Below are positions 29,948-39,401 of a stretch of 64,000 nt of DNA, one piece after another (the first letter of the stretch is position 1; every line of letters starts with the position of its first letter). The notes beneath the pieces were generated by a model. That model saw nothing but the letters and a program-made list of their open reading frames with translations, made no database searches and was not told the DNA's origin. The position numbers were made by a program, and so were the translations under genes. The DNA is taken from the NCBI GenBank assembly GCA_945863875.1, contig CAMBBS010000009.1, positions 64,501 to 128,500 on the forward strand. Direction: 5' to 3'. Source of the stretch: Desulfopila aestuarii DSM 18488. Lineage in GTDB: Bacteria > Desulfobacterota > Desulfobulbia > Desulfobulbales > Desulfocapsaceae.

Positions 29948-31213
29948 ATGAAAGCACCGAAAAACAGAAAGGTCCTGGTCGTCGGTTATGACGCCGCCAC
30001 CGCTCTCGGCAACACCTTTGCCGCAACATGGCAGGGGGCGGTGAATGGTCTGGCCGGGTTTCGCCGCCTGACCCGCTGCACCACCACCAGCCGCAGCTAT
30101 GTGGTGGGGGAGATACCCGACTGGGATCCTGATTTGCTACCGTACGTCAACCGCAAAGAGTCTTCTCTCTGGAACGCGGCCTATGTTTTTTTGACCATGG
30201 AGGTGTGCCGCAGAGCCCTTGTCCATGCGGGACTGGAAATAAATGACGACACCGGACCGAGAACCGGCTGTCTCATCGGCTCGGCCCTGAACGGTACCGA
30301 TTCCTACCGGATCGCCATGGATAACTATGTCAACAAAGGGCCGCTGAAGGTCAGTCCCTATCTGCTGCCCAATGTCTGTGCCAATCTTCCGGGCGGCAAG
30401 GCCGGGATGCTCCTGGGCTTTACCGGGCCGATTTTTTCGCCCCAGGGCGCCTGTGCCTCCGGCAACCATGCCATCGGCATCGGGGCGAGGATGATTCGGG
30501 ACGGCGACTGCGATTTCGTTCTTGCCGGTGGCGTTGAGACATGCCTCGTTCCGGAGATCATCCAGGGATTTTCCAACATGCAGGCGACCATCAAAGTCGG
30601 TCCGAATGATCGGGCGGCGGCCGACCCCTGCCAGGCCTCAAGGCCGTTTAGTCTAGACCGGAGGGGCTTTGTCCTGGCGGAAGGCGCCGGCGTTCTGGTG
30701 CTGGCTGCCGAAGATGCGGCCTACTCTCTTGGTCTCGCCCCGAGGGCCGAGATCGCCGGTATTGGCTGGAATTCCGATGCCCTGCATTTTACCCGGCCTA
30801 ATGGAACGACTATTATTCGGGCGATGCATGACGCAGTGGCCGATGCGGAGATTTCCCCCGTAGACATTGGCTCGGTCAATGCGCATGGCACCTCGACACC
30901 GACGGGAGACAGCACCGAGGTCGAATGTCTGCGGGCTTTTTTTGGTAAAAATATATCGAAAATTCCCCTGTCGGCCAATAAATCCCAGGTCGGCCACTCT
31001 CTTGGCGCCAGCGCCGCCATCGAGGCGGCGCTGGCCATCGAGGCCATGGGGCAGGGGATCGTCCTGCCCACGGTCAACCATATCCCGGACCCTCAGTTCA
31101 GCGACCTCGATGTGGTCCCTGATACAGCCCGCAGACATGCGCATGAGTTTGTCCTGTCCAACTCATTTGGCTTTGGCGGGACGAACTGCTGCATTGTCTT
31201 TCGAGGAATATAA
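29948..31213 (+). CDS. FabF-like beta-ketoacyl-ACP synthase
   Basis: SPQGACASGNHAIG, NAHGTSTPTGDSTE, VGHSLGASAAIEA. Confidence 0.92.
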   Translation: MKAPKNRKVLVVGYDAATALGNTFAATWQGAVNGLAGFRRLTRCTTTSRSYVVGEIPDWDPDLLPYVNRKESSLWNAAYVFLTMEVCRRALVHAGLEINDDTGPRTGCLIGSALNGTDSYRIAMDNYVNKGPLKVSPYLLPNVCANLPGGKAGMLLGFTGPIFSPQGACASGNHAIGIGARMIRDGDCDFVLAGGVETCLVPEIIQGFSNMQATIKVGPNDRAAADPCQASRPFSLDRRGFVLAEGAGVLVLAAEDAAYSLGLAPRAEIAGIGWNSDALHFTRPNGTTIIRAMHDAVADAEISPVDIGSVNAHGTSTPTGDSTEVECLRAFFGKNISKIPLSANKSQVGHSLGASAAIEAALAIEAMGQGIVLPTVNHIPDPQFSDLDVVPDTARRHAHEFVLSNSFGFGGTNCCIVFRGI

Positions 31214-31689
31214 TGCGACCAAAACCCCTTCTTTACGAATTTCTCGACCAACCAGGCTATATCAAAGAGAGCAGCAGCGGCAAGATCTGGCACCGTTGCG
31301 AACTGCGCACCCTGTATGTCGATACCGATCGTTCGCAGGTTGTCTACCATGCCAACTATCTAAAATATTTTGAATTCGGCCGGGCGTCGTTGATGCGTGA
31401 CGCAGCTTATCCTTATAAGAAAATTGAGGAAAGCGGCTATCTCTATCCGATAATAAAAACTGAGCTCAACTATTACTCGCCGCTCTTTTACGACGACCTG
31501 ATGTATATCTACACCCGACCGGGCAAGCTGGAGATGGTCAAATTACAGTTTGACTATGTCATTACCAGGGCCGACAACGGTGAAATCTGCTGCACCGGTT
31601 TTACCAGGCACTGTGCCGTAAACGGCAGGAGTATCCCGGTTGAGATTGATCAACAGACCATCAAGCTGTGGAATGGGTTTCCCCGTTGA
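31213..31689 (+). CDS. YbgC-like 4HBT acyl thioesterase
   Basis: RTLYVDTDRSQVVYHANYLKYFEFGR. Confidence 0.88.
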   Translation: MRPKPLLYEFLDQPGYIKESSSGKIWHRCELRTLYVDTDRSQVVYHANYLKYFEFGRASLMRDAAYPYKKIEESGYLYPIIKTELNYYSPLFYDDLMYIYTRPGKLEMVKLQFDYVITRADNGEICCTGFTRHCAVNGRSIPVEIDQQTIKLWNGFPR

Positions 31690-32513
31690 TGAGCGACGGG
31701 CGTCTTTCTCTGACAATTCCCCTTAAACCCTGGTATCAGGATCACTGTTTTGCCGGCCGGAGTGTTCTGCCGGCCGTGGAGACCCTGCTTCTGCTCGCCG
31801 CCAGGGCCGCTGAGACTTATCCGGAAGTCGATATCCGGGTCATGGAAGATGTCCGCTTTGCAAAATTCCTGGAAATTCCGCCCACGGCTGTCAGCCTCGA
31901 CTGCTTGGTGCTTTTTGAGGGCGCGGGTGATGGCCGACTGCGGACTCAACTGCTTAGCCGTGTTCAATGTAAAGCGATGAGCAGAATAAAGGAGCATGGT
32001 GAGGTATTTTTTTCTCCAGCTCAGGGGAACGATAGTGCTCACCGGCCGATTGTCCCCCTTGCTGCCGTACCGTTGACCGGCCCGCTCACGGCAATTTCTG
32101 CGGAATATCTCTACCGTGAGCTGGTCCCCTTTGGACCACAGTATCAAACGCTGCGGGAGACGCTGTATCTGTCCGAAGATGAGGCGTGGGGCAAAGTGCA
32201 GGCCCCCGACCTGCCGCAAGCGCCCATCGAAAAAATTGTCGGCTCGCCCTTTCCCCTCGATGGCGCTTTCCATGCTGCCTGTGTGCTGGGGCAGCAATTT
32301 GTCAATTTTGTCCCCTTTCCGGTTGGGTTTGATAAACGGGTCATCACCCGGCCGACGCAGGCGGGCGGTTGTTATCAGATGAAAGTCAGACGAGTTTGTT
32401 GGACCAGTGAGGAACTGGTCTTTGACCTGGCGATATTTGACGGCGAGGGACAGCTGTACGAAACAACCACCGGCGTGCGCATGCGCGATGTGCGCGGAGT
32501 AACAACAAGATAA
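31689..32513 (+). CDS. PKS-type double-hotdog dehydratase-like protein
   Basis: DHCFAGRSVLPAVETLLL (HxxxGxxxxP) and FGPQYQTLRETLYLSEDEAWGKV...FPLDGAFHAACVLGQ. Confidence 0.75.
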   Translation: MSDGRLSLTIPLKPWYQDHCFAGRSVLPAVETLLLLAARAAETYPEVDIRVMEDVRFAKFLEIPPTAVSLDCLVLFEGAGDGRLRTQLLSRVQCKAMSRIKEHGEVFFSPAQGNDSAHRPIVPLAAVPLTGPLTAISAEYLYRELVPFGPQYQTLRETLYLSEDEAWGKVQAPDLPQAPIEKIVGSPFPLDGAFHAACVLGQQFVNFVPFPVGFDKRVITRPTQAGGCYQMKVRRVCWTSEELVFDLAIFDGEGQLYETTTGVRMRDVRGVTTR

Positions 32514-32533
32514 CGGGGTAATGGATTTCCCGT

Positions 32534-32908
32534 TCAACCCGGCTGCCGGTCGGCCCAGCCAAGCAGTTTTTCCATGGAGACCCGGGTCAGCCAGCGAAGA
32601 AAGATCAGGGAGTATTTGGCCCCGGAGAGGTACATGCCGAGCAGGAAAACCACATGCGATAAACCGTAGGTGACAGGCCCGCCCACCGCGACGATCCATG
32701 GATTATGCAGTTTTACCGACAGGATACCAAAAAAAGCAACCGCCGGCCAGCCAATAACATAACTCAAGCCGATGGCAAAGACTCCGGCAAGTACCACCGG
32801 CGTCGGTTTTTGTTTAAAAGCAGACAGGTCGGCCTGCTCGGAAATGGCCGAGCGGACGTAATCGGTAGCAGCGATTTTTGCTATACTCTGCTTCAATAGT
32901 CGAGTCAT
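32534..32908 (-). CDS. Small hydrophobic membrane protein of unknown function
   Basis: Two or three hydrophobic segments (VVLAGVFAIGLSYVIGWPAVAFFGIL; YGLSHVVFLLGMYLSG). Confidence 0.6.
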   Translation of the reverse strand: MTRLLKQSIAKIAATDYVRSAISEQADLSAFKQKPTPVVLAGVFAIGLSYVIGWPAVAFFGILSVKLHNPWIVAVGGPVTYGLSHVVFLLGMYLSGAKYSLIFLRWLTRVSMEKLLGWADRQPG

Positions 32909-32974
32909 ATTGCCAAAGGGAAGGTGTCTGACGGTATTCGGAGACAGGGAGAATGTTGATTTTTTACTTTATAT

Positions 32975-33739
32975 GTGTTTACGAGTGTAGCAACAGTTAA
33001 CCAAACCAGCAACGTGAATCTACCCAAAGCCAACCAACCTGACCCCTGGGCCTTTTTTGACAGGATCTATTGTATTTCTCTGAAGTCGCGCCCGGACCGG
33101 AGGACGTCGGCAGAAAAACAGTTCGCCGCCGTCGGTCTTTTGTCCCGAGTGGAGTTTATTGTCGTCGCCATACATCCGACAAACCGGGAAGAGGGTATTT
33201 TTCAGTCGCATATGATCTGCCTGAACAGGGGTCTGAACGAAAAAGCCCGGCACATCCTCATTTTTGAAGACGACGTCTTCTTTCAGGAGGCGAAGACACA
33301 GGCAATTCGCAAGGTGTGCGGCTATCTGGATGCTGCCGTCAAATGGGATGCACTGTTTCTTGGCTGCATTACCGACGGCAGCAGAAGGATCGAAAGCATG
33401 CCCCTGGCTAAAATCACCTACCGTTGCCTCGCCCATGCCTACGCGCTGAATCGTCCTTTTGCCGAAGAAATTGTGCAGCAAGGCTGGAACGGCGTCCCCT
33501 TTGATGATGTATTGCGTCGTCATAATCGGGAGTTTTATGCCCTGTCTCCAATGTGCGCCTTCCAGGGGCTGGCAGGTTCGGATAACCAGACAGTGATCAT
33601 CGACCGGTTGCGGCGAATTTTCGGCGGGCTGCCGTTTATCCAGAAGGCGAACGAGTTGTATCAGAATCACAAGGTGGTTCTCTTCATTCCTGTGGCTGGC
33701 TTGCTGTTTCTTGCACTTCTGGCTTGCAAATTATGGTAA
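32975..33739 (+). CDS. Glycosyltransferase family 25-like protein; start uncertain
   Basis: DRIYCISLKSRPDRRTSAEKQF, ILIFEDDVFF; C-terminal TM helix. Confidence 0.75.
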   Translation: MFTSVATVNQTSNVNLPKANQPDPWAFFDRIYCISLKSRPDRRTSAEKQFAAVGLLSRVEFIVVAIHPTNREEGIFQSHMICLNRGLNEKARHILIFEDDVFFQEAKTQAIRKVCGYLDAAVKWDALFLGCITDGSRRIESMPLAKITYRCLAHAYALNRPFAEEIVQQGWNGVPFDDVLRRHNREFYALSPMCAFQGLAGSDNQTVIIDRLRRIFGGLPFIQKANELYQNHKVVLFIPVAGLLFLALLACKLW

Positions 33740-36700
33740 GGACAATGGCCAACTATCGTCTCCTCGTGGTTGTTGCGCTGCTGGTCGCTGTTTTAGCCGC
33801 CCTGGGAATGATGCGTCTGGACATCGACACCGATGTGGTTCGCTCCCTGCCATCGAGCGACAAGGTCATCGCCGATGCGATTGATGTTTTTGAGCACCAT
33901 CCTTTGCAGGATCAGATTGCCGTTGACATCATGATCGATGATGACGCCCCGGATACCCTGGTTGACATCGGCATTTTCCTGGAAAAAAAAATGGTCGACA
34001 GCGGCCTCTTTGCCCAGGTCGGCACTGATGCCATTGGGGAGCTGATTCCGCAGCTGGCCCTGCACGCGGCGCGGAACCTGCCGCTGCTGTTCTCGCAACA
34101 GGAGCTGGTGCAAAAAGTTGTCCCCCTGTTGGAGACGGACCGTATTCACCAACGTCTGCAGACGCTGTATAAGGATTTAACCAGTATGGACGGGATTGGC
34201 CAGGCTGGGTTCATTAATCTTGATCCCCTTGGTCTGAAAGATCTGGTCCTGGCGAAAATGGCGCCTCTGGCGCCCTCGTTAAACTCCATGTTTTACCGCG
34301 GCAGCCTCCTCTCGGCCGATGGCAGGCATCTGCTCGTCACGGCCAGGCCGCTGGCCACGGGGACCGACACGGCCTCAGCGCGCAGGATTACTGAGCTCCT
34401 GGCTGAGGGCTCCAGCGAGCTCACCGAAAAATATGGCCCGTCGGGATTGCAGGTAACCCTTACCCCCGTCGGCGGCTATCGGGCTGCTCTGGATAATGAG
34501 CGTATCATCCGTCATGACGTGCAGCTGGCGCTGCTGCTCGCCACTGCCGGTATTGGATTGCTGCTGCTTTTTGCCTTTCCCAGGCCCCTGATGGGATTGT
34601 TGTCCCTGGTGCCGGCCCTTGCCGGTACGGCTGCCGCTCTTTTCGTCTATTCCCTGTTCCATGCATCGATCTCGGTTATGGTCCTCGGTTTTGGCGGGGC
34701 GATAATATCCATCACCGTCGATCATGGCATCGCCTACCTGCTTTTCCTTGATCGCAACAGAGAAACCAGCGGCAAGGAGGCGTCACATGAGGTTTCGTCG
34801 ATCGGCACCATGGCGGTCGTCACCTCAATTGGCGCCTTTTTGATTCTCAGCTCAAGTGGGTTTTTGATTTTTGCCGAGCTGGGACAATTTACTGCCCTGG
34901 GTATCCTCTTGTCCTTTCTCTTTGTCCATACGGTTTTCCCAAAAATTTTTCCGGTCATGCCGCGCAGCAGTGGCCGTGTTTTGCCGCTTCGTGGTTTTGT
35001 CAGTATCTTGTACAGCACCGGCAAACCTGGTGCACTCGCCGCGGCTCTGCTGGCGCTTGGCCTGCTTTTTTTTGCCAGGCCGCAATTTTATGTCAGCCTC
35101 GGCAGTATGAACACGGTGAGTGAGGAAACCCTTGCCGCCGATGCGCTGTTTACCGAGGTCTGGGGGAGCATGGGGCAGCGCGTCCTGTTGATGAACTCGG
35201 CCGAGGCCATCCTGCCGATCCAGGCGGATAACGACCGGCTACTGGAAAAGATCGAACGAGATATAGAAAGAGAGGTGCTGGCTGGTGCTTTTGTGCCGTC
35301 GATGATTTTCCCCGGCCGGGCCAGATGCGAACAAAACCGGGCCGCCTGGCGCTCCTTCTGGGATGAACAGCGCATCGAACAGCTCAAAGAGGCATTGCGC
35401 ACGGCTGGAAGGGCATTCGGTTTCAGTCCCGATGCTTTTTCTGATTTTTATTTTCTCCTCGACCCGGCCTTTAACGCCGACCCCCAACCGATTCCAGCTG
35501 AATTTCATAGTCTGCTCGGGATATCAAAGAACGACAAAGACTCCGGTCTTCTGCAATTTATCACCCTTTTGCCGGGAAAAAAGTATGACGGAGCCGGTTT
35601 TCTGCGCCGCTACGGCGAGGACGGCAAAATATTTGATGCGGTGTTTTTTACCGAGCGCCTGGCGAAGATCCTCTTTTCAACCTTCACCACCATGCTGGCG
35701 ATCATTGCCGGCAGTGTGGTCCTGCTGCTGTTCTTTTTCTATCTGAACCTGCCCCTTACTCTGCTCACCTTGTTGCCCCCATTCTTTGCCTATATCTGTA
35801 CCTTGGGCACCTTGAACATACTCGGCCATCCTCTTGATATTCCGGCGCTGATGCTGTCCGTGGTCATCCTTGGTATGGGGGTTGATTACTCTATTTTTTG
35901 TGTCCGCGCCCATCAGCGTTACCGCGATATTACCCATCCTAGCTATGTCCTGGTGCGTGTTGCTGTTTTCATGGCCGGTGCTTCCACCTTGATCGGCTTT
36001 GGTGTCCTCTGCTTTGCCGAGCACTCTCTGCTGAAAAGTATAGGCATCACCTCCCTGCTTGGTATTGGTTACTCCCTGCTCGGGACTTTCCTCCTGCTGC
36101 CGCCCCTGCTGGAGAGATATATGGCCTGGGAAAAGCAAAAGATCGGTCGTCTGCGCAAGAAAGACAGTACGCTTTCGTTTCGGGTGCGGCTTCGGTTTAT
36201 AACCCTGGAGCCGTATCCACGGATGTTTGCCCGCTTTAAGATGCGGTTTGACCCGATGTTCGACGATCTGCCGCGAATGCTCGCCGAACGAAAAAATATG
36301 ACAACCATTCTGGATATCGGCTGCGGCTATGGCGTGCCGGCCTGCTGGTGCCTGGAACGGTATCCGGCTGCACAAATCTACGCCATTGACCCCGATTCCG
36401 AGAGGGTACGGGTGGCCGCCCTGGCCATCGGCGACCGGGGGGTGGCCACCGTCGGCTGGGCCCCGGAAATACCACCTGCACCGGGTCCGGCTGATGTCGT
36501 CCTGCTTCTTGACATGTTTCATTATCTCGATGACGAGACGGCGACTGCGGTCATCAACGGCAGCTTTCAGGCACTTGGCGATAAAGGTATCCTGGTGACA
36601 CGGTTTGTCCTCCCGCCGACGGACCGGCCTTCCTGGTCCTGGCGCCTGGAGGACAGCCGGATAAAAATGTGTGGCGGGCGGCCCTGGTACCGTTCCTCCG

Positions 36701-36834
36701 AATACCTGGCGAAATGCATGAGAAGCGCGGGTTATACTGTCATCATACACGAGGTCTCGGCGGCGAATCCGGAGTTGGTCTGGATGGTCTGTCGGGCGGA
36801 AAAAGAGTCGACCGGTGCTGGAAAACATTCGTAA
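33733..36834 (+). CDS. MMPL/RND-type exporter with C-terminal SAM methyltransferase domain
   Basis: Two TM blocks with MMPL-like loops, then ILDIGCGYGVPACWCLERYPAAQIYAIDPD...DVVLLLDMFHYL in the same frame. Confidence 0.88.
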   Translation: MVRTMANYRLLVVVALLVAVLAALGMMRLDIDTDVVRSLPSSDKVIADAIDVFEHHPLQDQIAVDIMIDDDAPDTLVDIGIFLEKKMVDSGLFAQVGTDAIGELIPQLALHAARNLPLLFSQQELVQKVVPLLETDRIHQRLQTLYKDLTSMDGIGQAGFINLDPLGLKDLVLAKMAPLAPSLNSMFYRGSLLSADGRHLLVTARPLATGTDTASARRITELLAEGSSELTEKYGPSGLQVTLTPVGGYRAALDNERIIRHDVQLALLLATAGIGLLLLFAFPRPLMGLLSLVPALAGTAAALFVYSLFHASISVMVLGFGGAIISITVDHGIAYLLFLDRNRETSGKEASHEVSSIGTMAVVTSIGAFLILSSSGFLIFAELGQFTALGILLSFLFVHTVFPKIFPVMPRSSGRVLPLRGFVSILYSTGKPGALAAALLALGLLFFARPQFYVSLGSMNTVSEETLAADALFTEVWGSMGQRVLLMNSAEAILPIQADNDRLLEKIERDIEREVLAGAFVPSMIFPGRARCEQNRAAWRSFWDEQRIEQLKEALRTAGRAFGFSPDAFSDFYFLLDPAFNADPQPIPAEFHSLLGISKNDKDSGLLQFITLLPGKKYDGAGFLRRYGEDGKIFDAVFFTERLAKILFSTFTTMLAIIAGSVVLLLFFFYLNLPLTLLTLLPPFFAYICTLGTLNILGHPLDIPALMLSVVILGMGVDYSIFCVRAHQRYRDITHPSYVLVRVAVFMAGASTLIGFGVLCFAEHSLLKSIGITSLLGIGYSLLGTFLLLPPLLERYMAWEKQKIGRLRKKDSTLSFRVRLRFITLEPYPRMFARFKMRFDPMFDDLPRMLAERKNMTTILDIGCGYGVPACWCLERYPAAQIYAIDPDSERVRVAALAIGDRGVATVGWAPEIPPAPGPADVVLLLDMFHYLDDETATAVINGSFQALGDKGILVTRFVLPPTDRPSWSWRLEDSRIKMCGGRPWYRSSEYLAKCMRSAGYTVIIHEVSAANPELVWMVCRAEKESTGAGKHS

Positions 36835-37621
36835 AGTATCTTTTTCTCCTGCGGAAAAAACCGGTCTCGCTGTCTTGGCGGCGGCACTACTGCTCTTTTT
36901 TTTGAGCCCATCGCTCGCGGCCATACCGCTTGCTCTTTTTCTCCTGCTCTGTGCCGCGGCGCCATTTTTGCCGGGGTGGGGCTTTTTCCTGCCGGTCATC
37001 AGCCGCGCGCAGCGAGGAATACCATCGGTTTGCCTGACCTTTGACGATGGTCCATGCCCCGCGTCGACCCCCCTCTTGCTTGACCTGCTTGCCCGTTATC
37101 GACTGCCGGCCACATTTTTCCTGGTCGGTGAAAAAGCGGCAGGATATCCGGAGCTGGTGGCGGAGATCCTGCGCCGGGGGCACAGCATCGGTAATCATTC
37201 CTGGAGTCACGACTATTTTCTTATGCTGCGCAGTGGGAAAACTCTGCGGCAGGATATCCATAAGACACAAAATATACTCAAGAAATCAGGGATACAACCC
37301 CTGGTCTTCCGACCGCCTGTCGGCATCACCAGTCCCCGACTTCGTGAGGTGTTGGCCATGGAAGGCCTCATCACCGTTACCTACAGCTGCCGCGCCTTTG
37401 ATCGGGGGAATCGAAATATCCACCGGCTAGCCGACAAAATTTTACGACGTCTGCGGCCTGGAGATATTATCATGCTCCATGACCTGCCGACCTGTCGGAA
37501 CGCCGAATCGGACGAATGGGTAAAGGAACTTGAGCAGCTTTTTGTTGCTCTGGCCAAGGATTATGATGTTGTGCCCCTGGCACAGCTCATTGATCGCCCG
37601 GTCAATATCGCCGTAAAATGA
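36815..37621 (+). CDS. Polysaccharide deacetylase (NodB-like)
   Basis: LTFDDGPCPASTPLLLDLLARYRLPATFFLVG; GNHSWSHD. Confidence 0.9.
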   Translation: MLENIRKVSFSPAEKTGLAVLAAALLLFFLSPSLAAIPLALFLLLCAAAPFLPGWGFFLPVISRAQRGIPSVCLTFDDGPCPASTPLLLDLLARYRLPATFFLVGEKAAGYPELVAEILRRGHSIGNHSWSHDYFLMLRSGKTLRQDIHKTQNILKKSGIQPLVFRPPVGITSPRLREVLAMEGLITVTYSCRAFDRGNRNIHRLADKILRRLRPGDIIMLHDLPTCRNAESDEWVKELEQLFVALAKDYDVVPLAQLIDRPVNIAVK

Positions 37622-37738
37622 GCGGTCAGCTGGAAGAGAGAAGTTTCCCTCCCCGAAAAATTGCACAAGCCCTGCCGTGTGGGGAACCTGCGGCAGGATC
37701 GATGGCCAGTCTTTCTGGGCGGCCGGATGATGTCATGA

Positions 37739-38950
37739 TTACAGGTTGACAAAAGTATCGGCAAATTCCAGGGAAGAGAGATAGAGAGGGTAGATTTTTT
37801 CTTTACGAATACCCATTGGTTCCAGGGCCTGGAAACAGGCTTCAATGCTGCCTCGTTCGTAGGCAATGACAATAGTCAAAAATATGGCCAGAGGTCCTCT
37901 TTGATCCGTCAGTGCTCGTTTGATATCATCGGACACGGGAATTTTGTTCAATATATCTTTTATTGGCGTGTCGAGCATGGCATGGAGCAGGCTGAACAGG
38001 CCAAGCATGAAAAGTTCATTCGGCTTGGTCTGTTGAGAGCTCTCCTGACCAAGCTGTTCACAGAATTTTGCCCGCACTGCTGCCAGTCGAACCAGCTCGG
38101 CAGGTTTCTTGTGAGATATTTCCGAAATGACCGCCAGGGTGACGAAGCGTCTGATTTCATTTTCACCCAGATAGGTCACCGCGTGGTGAATGGAGTCAAT
38201 TTTCTTGATGAGATAGAAATAAGCTGAGTTGATGTAGCGCAGTAATCGGTAGGAAAGCGAGACATCGGCGGCAATCATCGCCGTCATTTTTTGAGATGAG
38301 AAAGATGGTTTATTTATCTCGGAGAGGAGGTTGAGAAGGGTTATTTTTGAAGTTCCCATCTCTTTAATCCTCAATTCTTCAGGTTTTGCGAAGAAATATC
38401 CCTGAAAATACTTGAAGCCGAGTTGCCGGGCTTCGGCAAACTCACCATGTGTTTCTACTTTTTCGGCAAGATAGTCTATCTTGTGTCGGGACAGACAGTC
38501 GAGGGTCGTGCGAATTTCGTTGATAGGGGTGAGGCGGAAGTCGATTTTGATGATATCCGCCAGTTCGATCAGGGGTATGAAATTTTTATGGTATACAAAA
38601 TCGTCGAGGGCAAGAAGATAACCAAGCCGCTTAAGATTCCTGCAGGCCCTGATGACTTCATCGGTGGGGTGAACGTCTTCAAGGATTTCAACGACAATGC
38701 TGGTGACGGGGAAACTTTCCACAATGTTTTCAAGCAGCAGTTCTTCGGTAAAATTCACAAAACAAGGTTTGTTGCCGCTGATTCTATCCAGGCCCTCGGT
38801 TAAAAACGAACTGGTGATCAGGGAGCTTGTTGCCCGGTTTCCTCCGACGTCGGCCAGACTCAGGGCACCCCCCCCTCTGTACAGCAGTTCGTAAGCAAAG
38901 AGATGCCTTTTTTCGTTGAATATCGGTTGCCTGGCAATGATTGTTTCCAA
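37739..38950 (-). CDS. EAL-HDOD signalling protein
   Basis: ARQPIFNEKRHLFAYELLYR N-terminus, ALDDF, then the HDOD region. Confidence 0.85.
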   Translation of the reverse strand: METIIARQPIFNEKRHLFAYELLYRGGGALSLADVGGNRATSSLITSSFLTEGLDRISGNKPCFVNFTEELLLENIVESFPVTSIVVEILEDVHPTDEVIRACRNLKRLGYLLALDDFVYHKNFIPLIELADIIKIDFRLTPINEIRTTLDCLSRHKIDYLAEKVETHGEFAEARQLGFKYFQGYFFAKPEELRIKEMGTSKITLLNLLSEINKPSFSSQKMTAMIAADVSLSYRLLRYINSAYFYLIKKIDSIHHAVTYLGENEIRRFVTLAVISEISHKKPAELVRLAAVRAKFCEQLGQESSQQTKPNELFMLGLFSLLHAMLDTPIKDILNKIPVSDDIKRALTDQRGPLAIFLTIVIAYERGSIEACFQALEPMGIRKEKIYPLYLSSLEFADTFVNL

Positions 38951-39066
38951 TCGGAATCTCTTTTATTATGGGTTTATTTTTTTTTAAAAAAGATGCTGTC
39001 AAAGCCTAGGCCTTTTATAGAAAAAAATCAAGAATCAGTGAGGAAGAATGCTTTTGAAGAAGAAAA

Positions 39067-39396
39067 GTGCATCAAGGTCGATTTTTTGTTGAGATATATA
39101 TTGACAGACGTAAATTTTTTCAGAGTGGGATAGTTTGTCAGAGAAAACCTGTGGATGTTCAATTCCGTTTCTTTTTGGCGAAATGCCGGGTAAAAAAAAG
39201 CAGCAAGGGAACTGTTCAACGGAAAATCGAAAAGACTCTCTCTCCTCCGAGCCGAAAACGTTTTCCCGTGACGGAGATGCGCAAAAGAGGTTTTTTCACA
39301 GTTGAGTTGTACGTGTCAAAGCCGATGGACAAAGCTGATTTGGTGCTGGGAAACGTTTTCGAAGAAATGATCAAGCAACTGGAAATAATCGGGTGA
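39067..39396 (+). CDS. Hypothetical protein; C-terminal half resembles a translated segment at 8594-8692
   Basis: EMRKRGFFTVELYVSKPMDKADLVLGNVFEEMIK; overlaps the next gene by 4 nt. Confidence 0.4.
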   Translation: MHQGRFFVEIYIDRRKFFQSGIVCQRKPVDVQFRFFLAKCRVKKSSKGTVQRKIEKTLSPPSRKRFPVTEMRKRGFFTVELYVSKPMDKADLVLGNVFEEMIKQLEIIG

Positions 39397-39401
39397 GATC
39401 T

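Noticed and set aside
28647-30029. Long antisense ORF (460 aa) over the ketosynthase gene
   Set aside because: Shadow ORF in GC-rich coding DNA; the plus strand has a full KS with catalytic triad and the antisense protein has no recognisable motif.
35677-36999. 440-aa antisense ORF over the MMPL-methyltransferase gene
   Set aside because: Plus strand carries clear TM and methyltransferase motifs; antisense product is Arg/Gln-rich with no domain.
5975-37621. Calling the cluster a plain aryl-polyene cluster
   Set aside because: The core matches, but no aromatic starter gene is visible and the radical-SAM, U32 and DhaL-DegV content is not explained by APE biosynthesis.
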